Notes under the pieces: model-generated
Seen by the model: only the letters and a program-made list of their open reading frames with translations
Told to the model about the DNA's origin: nothing
Database searches by the model: none
Shown: piece by piece, positions 26,585 through 33,369 of the stretch
Layout: each line of letters starts with the position of its first letter
Position numbering within the stretch: the stretch's first letter is position 1
Made by a program: the position numbers and the translations under genes
Source: Paludibacteraceae bacterium
GTDB lineage: Bacteria > Bacteroidota > Bacteroidia > Bacteroidales > Paludibacteraceae
Direction: 5' to 3'
Assembly (NCBI GenBank): GCA_017547145.1
Contig: JAFYQJ010000013.1
Location: forward strand, 1-36,417
Length of the DNA: 36,417 nucleotides

Positions 26585-27781
26585 TTAATACAAGAATCCA
26601 AATAGCCAAAGCGGAATCTTATTACCTAATGCATACTCGATGTCATCTGCTGCAATAAATGCATTTTCGGTATTGGCAATCTGTTTGCCATCTTTGCTTG
26701 CCCCACCGACCTCAATGGTATATTTCTGATCAATCACGAAATCGCCTTGTTTGGCATATTCTACGGCGTGCAAATAGGATAACTGGTTTACCATAAATGT
26801 TTCACGCTCGGTTCCTACTTCCACATTAGTCAACGAAAGAGCATGCAATAGGTTACAATTCTCCATATAGATTTTATCAGGTTTCTGCATGCGTTTCAGA
26901 TTGAGCGAATCGCTATAGAGCAGATTAAGTAGTCGAGCACGATGTAAGTGTGCTAGATAGGTGATAATAGTATTACGATTCAGTTCTGCTGTTTGTGCCA
27001 TCTTGCTAATATCTACAGCAAAAGGCACACCAGAACTAATAACCGATAATAAGCTCCTTAATTTACGTACATTAGCGATGTCCACATTACTCAATTGTGG
27101 CAGTTCTATTTCTAAAATCATCCCCACCACTTTTTGCACTTGAGTTAAATAATCCATATTCTGCTCAACGAAGAAAGGATAATATCCCTCTTTGAGGTAC
27201 TTTGAGAAATATTGCAATGGCCTGCATTTATCAACAATTGCCATTGAAATCTCCAATGGTCGCTGCAAAATATCTTCTAATGTAACTGTAGGCAATTGGA
27301 TATTCTCTTTGATGCATAGGTATTCGCGGAACGATAGTCCCTGCATATCATAACTTATGCAACGACGTGATAAATCGGCTTCTGCATTGAGGATATTGAG
27401 CAAGGAGGAGCCAGTAAATACGATTTTCAGTTCAGGAAACCCATCGTAGATGTTTTTAACTTCGCGACTCCATCCTTCGTATTTGTGCACTTCATCTAAA
27501 CATAAACATTTACCACCTCGTTTGTGGAAATCTTCTGCCAGTTCTAATAGCGAATGCTTGCTGAAATAGAGATGATCTAAACTGGCATATAAAGCTATGG
27601 TTGGGTCAGCTCCATATGTTTTTTTTACATATTGTAATAGCATCGTCGTTTTACCAACTCCGCGTGCACCGCGGATGGCAATCAGTCGTGCGTTCCAATT
27701 GATTGTAGCCATCAAACTACGTTCAAACGGCATGTTTAGATGCGACAATAGGCGCAAATGTTGAGCTTGTAGTTGTTCCAT
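26585..27781 (-). CDS. AAA ATPase with DUF4143 domain (AAA_14 type)
   Basis: 398 residues. The N-terminal AAA_14 ATPase has Walker A GARGVGKTT at 38-46 and Walker B CLCLDEVHKY with Asp96-Glu97. TGSSLLNI follows as sensor 1, then DLSRR and the family stretch YDMQGLSFREYL. The C-terminal half includes a helix-turn-helix-like region (about 255-290, AELNRNTIITYLAHLHRARLL) and a PD-(D/E)xK-like fold start (DFVIDQKYTIEVGG), as in DUF4143 proteins. These ATPases are widespread, often horizontally acquired, and have no established function. The gene has its own promoter with inverted repeats upstream and is flanked by duplicated tyrA ends, so it looks like an inserted module. Confidence 0.88.
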   Translation of the reverse strand: MEQLQAQHLRLLSHLNMPFERSLMATINWNARLIAIRGARGVGKTTMLLQYVKKTYGADPTIALYASLDHLYFSKHSLLELAEDFHKRGGKCLCLDEVHKYEGWSREVKNIYDGFPELKIVFTGSSLLNILNAEADLSRRCISYDMQGLSFREYLCIKENIQLPTVTLEDILQRPLEISMAIVDKCRPLQYFSKYLKEGYYPFFVEQNMDYLTQVQKVVGMILEIELPQLSNVDIANVRKLRSLLSVISSGVPFAVDISKMAQTAELNRNTIITYLAHLHRARLLNLLYSDSLNLKRMQKPDKIYMENCNLLHALSLTNVEVGTERETFMVNQLSYLHAVEYAKQGDFVIDQKYTIEVGGASKDGKQIANTENAFIAADDIEYALGNKIPLWLFGFLY

Positions 27782-27808
27782 GATTCACTCATTTATTGAA
27801 AATTGTTA

Positions 27809-27816
27809 CAAAGATA
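27809..27816 (-). promoter_or_regulatory. -7 box (TATCTTTG) of the DUF4143 ATPase gene
   Basis: An exact TAnnTTTG match on the minus strand, 27 nt before the ATG. Confidence 0.6.
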
Positions 27817-27823
27817 TAGATTT

Positions 27824-27872
27824 GCTTAATCTAATAAGCATTTTTGGTAAAAATTTGTTTAATAGATTAAGC
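27824..27872. promoter_or_regulatory. Inverted repeat upstream of the DUF4143 ATPase gene (possible operator)
   Basis: GCTTAATCTA (27824-27833) and TAGATTAAGC (27863-27872) are perfect 10-bp inverted arms. The first falls between the expected -33 and -7 boxes of the ATPase promoter. The second is followed by G and eight T on the plus strand, so a terminator is an alternative reading. Confidence 0.45.
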
Positions 27873-27943
27873 GTTTTTTTTGTATAATTTTGTGGCTAAA
27901 ACTAAATGTATAGAACTTATTTTTACTTGTGTGTAGGATATAT

Positions 27944-28002
27944 AAAGACACCGAAGCCATGCAGACCTTCCTCAAAAAAGTACGAAAGAATATTGAGTGA
28001 AA
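27944..28002 (+). repeat. Direct repeat, copy 2 (tyrA 3'-end remnant)
   Basis: Repeats the tyrA end 1502 bp downstream, in frame through KNIE and a TGA stop but without the rest of the gene. It has no start codon or promoter and is taken as an insertion or recombination scar. Confidence 0.88.
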
Positions 28003-28133
28003 GAGAATTTTAGTTATACTTTATAACAACCACTCCAAATAATTGTCTGGTGTTATGATAGTAGTTTCTTTTATGGGATATGCTTATCGTATTCCGAAAA
28101 TTCGTTCAATAATTTGGATTAGTACAATAAATA

Positions 28134-28207
28134 AGGACTTTTGTGGGCTTTTGATGGCTACGTGAATTTCGGGACCACGATAGGACTTCTATGGGCTTTC
28201 GGTGGCT
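28134..28207. repeat. Degenerate 48-bp-period repeat, two units
   Basis: The 26-bp core AGGACTTnTnTGGGCTTTnG... occurs at 28134 and 28182. The period is a multiple of three, but three of four base changes would alter amino acids, so no coding constraint is seen. Confidence 0.5.
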
Positions 28208-28339
28208 TTCTGTTTCTTGTATGCACGTTTCACTTCCAATTTTCGATGCATCTCTATAATAATGTTGCAAAAATCTTCGGCGCGGAAAGGGTTTTGCTCC
28301 GAAGGTTGGAGAATTTGGAGGGTAAAATGGTATATATAA

Positions 28340-28377
28340 CACACGGGAAGTGTAGTATTTACTATGCTTCCCGCGTG
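28340..28377. repeat. Long hairpin / inverted repeat
   Basis: CACACGGGAAG (28340-28350) pairs with CTTCCCGCGTG (28367-28377) with one mismatch, and an inner TAGTA/TACTA continues the stem. T-rich DNA follows on the plus strand only. Confidence 0.55.
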
Positions 28378-28493
28378 AGTATATTTTTTTTGAAAAAAGT
28401 TTTCGCGTGCCGAAGGCTTATTTAATCTCTCATACAAATCCACCTACTCATTGATTGTTTTGTAATGGCACGCGAGATTCATTGCTCATAGAG

Positions 28494-29015
28494 TCATTCA
28501 CCATAAATCTGCTTGATCTCTTCCGCTGTGAAAGCCTTATAGCGGGCTTTCCAGTAAGCAGACTTTTCGTGGTCAAACTGTCCGCGGTCTATTTCGGACT
28601 CTTTTCCTGTCTGGTGTAGGATGGGGTTGTTGCCTTCGCCCATGTGTTCTGCCCAGGTGAGTTCCGCGAAAGGAGAATCTTGGTGCTGTCCGATGTGATG
28701 CAGCTCGTATGGATCGCCATTCGGGTCACGAGGTGGAAAACCTTCTCCAATGAGGTCAGCGTTGTTGTATTCTGCCCAACGGTCGTAGTCTTTGAGGCGT
28801 TTCTGTGTACTAGTTTTGAGCCAAGTATTTCGGCGAATGGAGAAGTCTGCCCAGTTGATGTCTGTGCGACATAATGCCCATCTGCCACCTATTTTACGAG
28901 CTTGCAACCCTGCGCGGATGTATATATTGGCTTCTGCCATAGAACTGATGCAGTTGACAATCTCATCGCACCAACCTGTGCGTTGTTTGAGGGTGTTGAT
29001 TTCTTGTGGGGTCAT
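28494..29015 (-). CDS. LHH-type HNH/Endo VII-fold nuclease
   Basis: A 173-residue soluble protein with the core ELHHIGQHQDSPFAELT (LHH at 105-107), His134 and the C-terminal FDHEKSAYWKARY (147-159). This matches the LHH group of HNH/endonuclease VII nucleases, best known as the C-terminal DNase tips of polymorphic toxins. Here it is short and stand-alone. Residues 1-95 include RWALCRTDINW and DYDRWAEYNN and are unrecognised. Its ATG overlaps the stop of the zinc-ribbon gene by 4 nt, so it is the last gene of the dynamin operon. No immunity gene is recognised next to it. Nuclease activity is inferred from the motif; DNA as substrate is the family norm. Confidence 0.82.
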   Translation of the reverse strand: MTPQEINTLKQRTGWCDEIVNCISSMAEANIYIRAGLQARKIGGRWALCRTDINWADFSIRRNTWLKTSTQKRLKDYDRWAEYNNADLIGEGFPPRDPNGDPYELHHIGQHQDSPFAELTWAEHMGEGNNPILHQTGKESEIDRGQFDHEKSAYWKARYKAFTAEEIKQIYGE

Positions 29016-29152
29016 AGTTTGGTATCGTTTTTTAGTTTGGGTACTGTTAGCCTACTGCCGCAGTGTGGACATTTCTCAGGCAGTATAGTAATAACAATAC
29101 CTCCTACGGCGAAGGTGTGTCCGCAGGAAAGACATTTACGAAATCTTACCAT
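29012..29152 (-). CDS. 46-residue zinc-ribbon protein
   Basis: A very small protein with two CxxC knuckles, CLSCGHTF at 7-14 and CPHCGSRL at 28-35, separated by a hydrophobic GGIVITIL turn: a complete rubredoxin-like zinc ribbon. Basic tail. It has a 4-nt overlap with the nuclease start (ATGA) and begins 22 nt after the 32-residue membrane peptide, all on the same strand. The position suggests an adaptor or nucleic-acid-binding partner of the nuclease or a metal-binding regulator; this is inference. No family name is claimed. It is below the usual length cut-off for gene calling. Confidence 0.7.
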   Translation of the reverse strand: MVRFRKCLSCGHTFAVGGIVITILPEKCPHCGSRLTVPKLKNDTKL

Positions 29153-29174
29153 AATAACTAGGATATTAATTACT

Positions 29175-29273
29175 TTATTTCTTTTTATCCAAAATGACTT
29201 TTACAACTGTTCCTACTACAGCCGCTGCTACAGCTAATACTCCTCCAAGTTTTTTACCATCTGATTTTTTCAT
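29175..29273 (-). CDS. 32-residue single-helix membrane peptide
   Basis: Reads MKKSDGKKLGGVLAVAAAV and continues to a DKKK end: a Lys-rich N-terminus, one hydrophobic Gly/Ala/Val helix (about residues 9-28) and a Lys-rich C-terminus. Such peptides can be membrane anchors, holin-like toxins or small subunits. It starts 28 nt after the LeoA-like gene stops and precedes the zinc ribbon by 22 nt on the same strand. The tight packing and clean ATG support a real gene, but at 32 codons chance cannot be excluded. Confidence 0.5.
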   Translation of the reverse strand: MKKSDGKKLGGVLAVAAAVVGTVVKVILDKKK

Positions 29274-29300
29274 AACATTTAATTTTTTAGGATTAATTAT

Positions 29301-30989
29301 TTATTGCATAACTTCTTCGTATTCTACATCCTCGGCATTGTTTCTAAGCCAGTTGATAATACGAGTATTATATTGATCTAGTTTTTCTTGATTTTCTAAC
29401 ATGCGATTATTATCGCTTACCATGCTTTCAATTTCTTGTTTGATATGCTCATAAGAAGGTGCATAGTTTTGAATATATTTCTCGTCATCGCTAAATGTAG
29501 CAAAAACATTCGCAATCGTCTTATTTATAGCATCTTTTATTGTCTTTTTGTTCTTTTCAAATTCTTGTCTTCTTTTATCATCTTGCTTTTGCTCATACCA
29601 TGCAAATGCACCATCCATAATCACACCTAGAATTGGCATAACTTTGTTAACTTTTGATGCGAGTTTAATTGCCCCCCATGGTTTAAATTTAAAGCTTTTA
29701 CATACAACATCACGAACCGCTTTAACTGTTTCACCAGAAATTTTTATGTTCTTAATAAATTTGGTTCCACTCTTCAGGCCATCAATAGCAAACTGCTTCA
29801 TGGAAGAAATTTTTTGATCTATCAACTGGGCATGTTCATGCAATGCAACATTGTTGCCCTCGGAGCACTCGCGAATGATTTGGTTTACCTCGTTATTAAA
29901 AATGTAAAAGGATATACCATTCTCTTCTACACCAATTTTTTGCTCTATAAATGAGGAAAGATCTTCCATAGTAATGGCATCCAACTCAGCAAAAATACCA
30001 TTCTTGAGTTCGTTGAGCCTATCTGACATCAATTTACGAGCATTATTGAGATCCGATTTCAGTAGGGCTAATTCGGATTTACTGTCATTGATAACTATTG
30101 TTCTTTCTTTAATAGTTTCGCCTATTGACTGAGATACAGCAGTAATATTCTGCGATAACATATCTGCGATATCAGTCATAGTTGCCAATTCGACAGATTT
30201 ATGCAACAACTCTTTGTCACAAGAACCAATAATACAATCAATGCAAGCACGCAAATCGTCTATGTGTGACCGTTTTTTATAATCCTCTAATCGCTCAAAC
30301 CATTTGGTTAAACCTTTTCCTTTTGGGTCTGCTGCTATACAAACTATATTCAGTTCTTCTGCTTCTGCATCCGTCAAGTCTATAGTATCCTTAAGTCGTT
30401 TGACTAAATTTTCGGTCTTAATTGCCACGCCTCTTTGGAAATCCTTTTCATCCAGCAAATCATAACCAGCCTCATCCATTTTGTTGATAACAAAGATAGT
30501 AGATGGCAGTTTATTATATTGTCGCATTACCTTTTCTATAAAAGAAGCATGACTTTCTTTTAAAGGTGTAACCGCATCGCATACATAGAGAATGATATGC
30601 GCCTCACTAATAAAGCGTTCGGTGATTTCTGAAAAACGAATTGCTTCTCCTTCAACTTCTTTTTCTTTGGAACCAAAAAGTCCAGGAGTATCCATAATTT
30701 CGAAATCTTTAGCCAATCCTTGAGGATGATAGACGATGATTTCATCAGAAGATTCGTCAGAATCAATCTTCATATTATCTTCTATTTGCTCATTGAGTGC
30801 AGCTATAATGGTAGTTTTTCCATCCGAAAAACTACTAAGGAGAACAATCTTAATTTTTTCATCGCTAATGGTCTCTTGTACATGTGCTACTTTCTTATAG
30901 ACCTCTTGCAAATTTAGACCTAGTTTCTCTCCTTCTTGGAGGATGATATCTAACTCTTGCATCTTCTTTTGTTGACTTGCTGTGTTCAT
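29301..30989 (-). CDS. Dynamin-like GTPase, LeoA type
   Basis: 562 residues. The GTPase domain is complete: P-loop SSFSDGKTT at 52-60, a DESSDEI switch region near 78-84, DTPG at 100-103 and NKMD at 169-172. Long helical stalk segments follow, and a semi-hydrophobic stretch (about 415-475, with KPWGAIKLASKVNKVMPILGVIMDGAFAW split by basic residues) could be the membrane paddle. The FSDGKT P-loop and overall plan match LeoA of enterotoxigenic E. coli and the HP0731 group. LeoA works with a second dynamin encoded by leoB and leoC and is linked to membrane vesicle release. The same pairing is seen here: the second dynamin lies directly upstream with a 4-nt overlap (ATGA). Confidence 0.88.
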   Translation of the reverse strand: MNTASQQKKMQELDIILQEGEKLGLNLQEVYKKVAHVQETISDEKIKIVLLSSFSDGKTTIIAALNEQIEDNMKIDSDESSDEIIVYHPQGLAKDFEIMDTPGLFGSKEKEVEGEAIRFSEITERFISEAHIILYVCDAVTPLKESHASFIEKVMRQYNKLPSTIFVINKMDEAGYDLLDEKDFQRGVAIKTENLVKRLKDTIDLTDAEAEELNIVCIAADPKGKGLTKWFERLEDYKKRSHIDDLRACIDCIIGSCDKELLHKSVELATMTDIADMLSQNITAVSQSIGETIKERTIVINDSKSELALLKSDLNNARKLMSDRLNELKNGIFAELDAITMEDLSSFIEQKIGVEENGISFYIFNNEVNQIIRECSEGNNVALHEHAQLIDQKISSMKQFAIDGLKSGTKFIKNIKISGETVKAVRDVVCKSFKFKPWGAIKLASKVNKVMPILGVIMDGAFAWYEQKQDDKRRQEFEKNKKTIKDAINKTIANVFATFSDDEKYIQNYAPSYEHIKQEIESMVSDNNRMLENQEKLDQYNTRIINWLRNNAEDVEYEEVMQ

Positions 30990-32149
30990 GATAGTTTTTT
31001 TAAATCTTGAATGTATAATTTTAATTTATCATTATTTTCGCTCATAATATCTCGTATCTCCCTTATATAACGAGTATCACTTTCAATATTTTTCAGTATC
31101 AAATTTAATTTGTGACCTATTTCAGTAGCAAGATTATCTATTTGGTTAGATAATTTGCTATTACTTCGATCTCTTGCACTTTGAAGTTGCTTTTTTATTA
31201 CATTTTTAGCATTTGCTTTATCTTTTGCATCGCTACTGAAAAATTGCTTAATCCCCCAACCTGCTGCCGCTCCGAGACCTCCGATAATAGCTACTCCAGG
31301 GCCTCCTATCAAACCTATTCCAGCTCCTCTAGCTACTGTAGCAGCAAAACTAGCTGCACCTTTCAAAAAATCAGCGAAAGTGGTTTCAAGTTGCTCCATG
31401 ATGTCATCTATTTGAACTTTTGGCAATGGTATAGAATTTAAATTCAACTCAGGTAGTTTCTTATAACAGTCCAAATAATCTTTTTGATGTCCTTTAAGTT
31501 TAGTGTTGATTTTAGCGATTTCGCTATCTAATTTGTTTTGTATGATTTTTTGAAAAGTGGCTTCAAATTCTGTTATCGAGGCACTCAATAGGCTCTTGAT
31601 GGCATCAATCTCTTTTACGCTATCAATATAGTTACATAATTCCATTTGCAAAGTAGAGAATTGACGATTGCTTTCTGAAAGAATGGTTGACTTCAAACTA
31701 TTTCTTATGCCAGATATAGTTGAGCAAAGCGCACCGTCGTATTGCTTGAGTTTTTTTAGCATCGTTTCTATCTCATTACCTTTATTGTTTTCAAAGAGCG
31801 ATAGAGCCTCTACAACCTTATTAGATATAGCAACCAGTTTTTGTTTGTTAGCCGCAATCAACTCTTCTTCAAAATGCAAAGTCTTCTGCTGAATAAGTGA
31901 AACAATTTTCTCAAACTGACTAAACTCATACACATTTTCTGCAGAACCAAAATAGGAAATTAGTTTGTGTTGTGTATTCGACAAATCTTCACGCTCTTCC
32001 GCAAAGGATGCTTTGGCACACATGGCCAAAAGTGCTTGTACTGCAATATTTCCCTGATATACATCTCCCAATATGTTTTGGAATGTTTCTTCAATCAGTG
32101 TGTATGTTTTATTTACATCACTAGTGTATAGATTATCACGCTCTTCCAC
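30986..32149 (-). CDS. C-terminal part of the LeoBC-like dynamin (stalk and membrane paddle)
   Basis: Longest start-to-stop frame after the interruption, opening with a GTG at 32149. The open frame itself runs back to 32455 without any ATG. From the GTG, the 387 residues lack P-loop and DVPG and so would have no GTPase function. They contain long amphipathic helices (about 60-260) and a hydrophobic Gly/Ala-rich paddle at 263-304 (FAATVARGAGIGLIGG and onward), followed by helices again. This resembles the membrane-inserting tip of bacterial dynamins. The start is weak, so independent translation is doubtful unless coupled. Its stop overlaps the LeoA-like start by 4 nt. Confidence 0.6.
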   Translation of the reverse strand: MEERDNLYTSDVNKTYTLIEETFQNILGDVYQGNIAVQALLAMCAKASFAEEREDLSNTQHKLISYFGSAENVYEFSQFEKIVSLIQQKTLHFEEELIAANKQKLVAISNKVVEALSLFENNKGNEIETMLKKLKQYDGALCSTISGIRNSLKSTILSESNRQFSTLQMELCNYIDSVKEIDAIKSLLSASITEFEATFQKIIQNKLDSEIAKINTKLKGHQKDYLDCYKKLPELNLNSIPLPKVQIDDIMEQLETTFADFLKGAASFAATVARGAGIGLIGGPGVAIIGGLGAAAGWGIKQFFSSDAKDKANAKNVIKKQLQSARDRSNSKLSNQIDNLATEIGHKLNLILKNIESDTRYIREIRDIMSENNDKLKLYIQDLKKLS

Positions 32150-32446
32150 TTCATCATAATTACCTGCCCCGCCACGAACATTGTATATGGAATAAACGTT
32201 AACCCAGTCATTTAAGTATTTTTTGATTTTTTCGGCGGTTGCTACATCGGGTTTCTTATTATGTCCTTGAATATAGAAAACGAGGTGGGCTTGCTGTAAT
32301 GCTCGCTTAATATCATCCTTAAAATCATCTTCTTTGCCCTCAATACCTGGTACATCAATGAGGGTAAAGGGACGGTCAAAAATATTTAAATGGTACTCGT
32401 CGTAGGTTTGGGTGAAGTCTGCGCGCCCGTCACCGACTATTAAACC

Positions 32447-32470
32447 ATCTTTGTTTTAATCTTTGTTTTG
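32447..32470 (-). repeat. 12-bp tandem duplication that creates a stop codon
   Basis: Plus strand ATCTTTGTTTTA (32447-32458) directly followed by ATCTTTGTTTTG (32459-32470): 11 of 12 bases identical. On the coding strand this reads Asn-Lys-Asp-stop-Asn-Lys-Asp-Gly. Loss of one unit gives Asn-Lys-Asp-Gly and reopens the frame. Confidence 0.9.
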
Positions 32471-33016
32471 ATCAAATAATATACGAAGAGTCTCAATGGT
32501 TGTGCTTTTACCTGCATTGGTCTCACCAAAAAATGCAATGACCAAATTATCCCAAACCATACCATTGATAGTTTGATTCATCAGTTGTTCAACACTTTCT
32601 ATTTGATGAGCAAACTCGTTCGCGAAATCTGTTTGCAAATTTGCCAATTTTGTGTTTTTAGCGTTATATTGAGATACTGCTTCTTTTGCTGCTTCAAGTT
32701 GCTGAATAAGAATTTGATATTTACCCTCTACTATTTGTTTAGGTGACTTGACATCACTTGTGGTTTCGTATGATTGCTCTGTTTTCTTCTCACTGAAAAG
32801 TCCTTCTCTCCTACGCTCTGCCTCCAACTTCAACGCTATATCTTTGTTAAATTCCTTGGCGAGCAGTAGGTACATTTCATCAGTGATACGGGCATTAGGG
32901 TCAGTCTCGATAACTTTACCATGCTTTTTGCAAAATTCAACGGCGGTGGACATACCGATGTTTAATTCTTTGCAGGTGTTGATTAACGTTCTTTTCATAA
33001 AATTATAATTACTCAA
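32456..33016 (-). CDS. N-terminal part of the LeoBC-like dynamin (IF2N-like domain and P-loop)
   Basis: 186 residues as translated. Residues about 8-60 (TLINTCKELNIGMSTAVEFC, then ITDEMYLLLAKEF) resemble the small helical N-terminal subdomain of translation initiation factor IF-2, a module seen in several Bacteroidota proteins. A linker and a coiled coil follow (about 60-150), and then the GTPase P-loop GETNAGKS at 164-171. It stops 15 residues later because of the tandem duplication, so it contains G1 only and cannot hydrolyse GTP alone. An internal ATG at 32998 (MKRTLINTCKE) may be the true start. First gene of the operon, preceded by a leader of about 240 nt with the structured element copy 2. 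Confidence 0.7.
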   Translation of the reverse strand: MSNYNFMKRTLINTCKELNIGMSTAVEFCKKHGKVIETDPNARITDEMYLLLAKEFNKDIALKLEAERRREGLFSEKKTEQSYETTSDVKSPKQIVEGKYQILIQQLEAAKEAVSQYNAKNTKLANLQTDFANEFAHQIESVEQLMNQTINGMVWDNLVIAFFGETNAGKSTTIETLRILFDQNKD

Positions 33017-33033
33017 TTTATTAAAGTAACAAA

Positions 33034-33250
33034 TAAAAAGCGTGAACTTTCGTTCGCTTCAATTTGATTCTTCGAGGTCTTCGACTACCTTATCTATTCA
33101 AATTTACACACGGAAAACTCACGCTGTTAACGCGAGCGTGCATAAACCGTACTTGAATAGATAATGATTGTTTGAAATCAACAAATCAAGTCTGGGCTTA
33201 TAACGCTATATTAAATAGCGTCTTTTGATGTTTCACAACAGAACGAGTTG
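33034..33250 (-). ncRNA. Structured RNA-like element, copy 2
   Basis: Most of the 353-bp gap before the dynamin operon. Minus-strand order: small hairpin ACGCTAT/ATAGCGT (33203-33221), then a long hairpin with outer stem 33064-33069/33176-33181, inner stem TATCTATTCAA/TTGAATAGATA (33091-33101/33153-33163) and tip hairpin CACGCT/AGCGTG (33120-33140), then a T-run at 33034-33039. The internal loop has the nested AGGT/ACCT hairpin (33075-33090) around an 8-nt loop. It shares a near-identical 17-18-nt stretch with copy 1 (GAGGTCTT.GACTACCT), but elsewhere only the folding is alike. The cross-bubble pairing of copies 1 and 3 is weak here (4 bp). Confidence 0.5.
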
Positions 33251-33263
33251 CTAAACTTCACTA

Positions 33264-33271
33264 CAAAATTA
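33264..33271 (-). promoter_or_regulatory. -7 box (TAATTTTG) of the dynamin/nuclease operon leader
   Basis: An exact TAnnTTTG match on the minus strand just before element copy 2. It is in the same position relative to the element as the box at 11233-11240 before copy 3. Confidence 0.6.
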
Positions 33272-33341
33272 GAAAAAATTTCTCATAGGAGTATATTTCA
33301 TGGCTTTTTTGTAAAAAATTCTCATATCATAACTTTTTCGT

Positions 33342-33349
33342 TACCTTTG
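33342..33349 (+). promoter_or_regulatory. -7 box (TACCTTTG) of the acyltransferase-Stealth genes
   Basis: An exact TAnnTTTG match ending 20 nt before the GTG start at 33370. Confidence 0.6.
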
Positions 33350-33369
33350 CACATCTAGAATAAAAGGCG

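Larger units (their letters stand above)
28003..28493. other. Non-coding, repeat-bearing stretch
   Basis: About 490 bp without a convincing gene. Contents: two copies of a 26-bp sequence, 48 bp apart (28134-28159 and 28182-28207, 22 of 26 identical, all differences transitions), and a long hairpin (28340-28350 with 28367-28377, with inner TAGTA/TACTA) followed by T-rich DNA. Open frames of 78-94 codons exist in several phases on both strands, but they run through the hairpin and repeats and look fortuitous. Perhaps the remains of a mobile or repeat element. Confidence 0.5.
30986..33016 (-). pseudogene. Second dynamin-like GTPase (LeoBC type), split by an in-frame stop
   Basis: The whole locus is one reading frame of 677 codons broken only by TAA at 32456-32458. 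Upstream of the stop lie the N-terminal domain and the P-loop; downstream, in the same frame, come the DVPG motif (32345-32356), a G4-like YNVR, the stalk and a Gly-rich membrane paddle. The stop is made by a 12-bp tandem duplication, so deleting one unit restores an uninterrupted GTPase. In E. coli H10407 the partner of LeoA is likewise divided between LeoB and LeoC, according to published work. The gene may be broken, switchable by slippage at the repeat, or expressed as two pieces; sequence alone cannot decide. Only one base-level event separates it from an intact gene, so it is young or regulated. Confidence 0.8.

Noticed and set aside
28189-28443. 84-codon frame after the nuclease gene, considered as an immunity gene
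   Set aside because: It runs through a long hairpin and repeats, lacks any domain character, and overlaps other equal-length frames on both strands.
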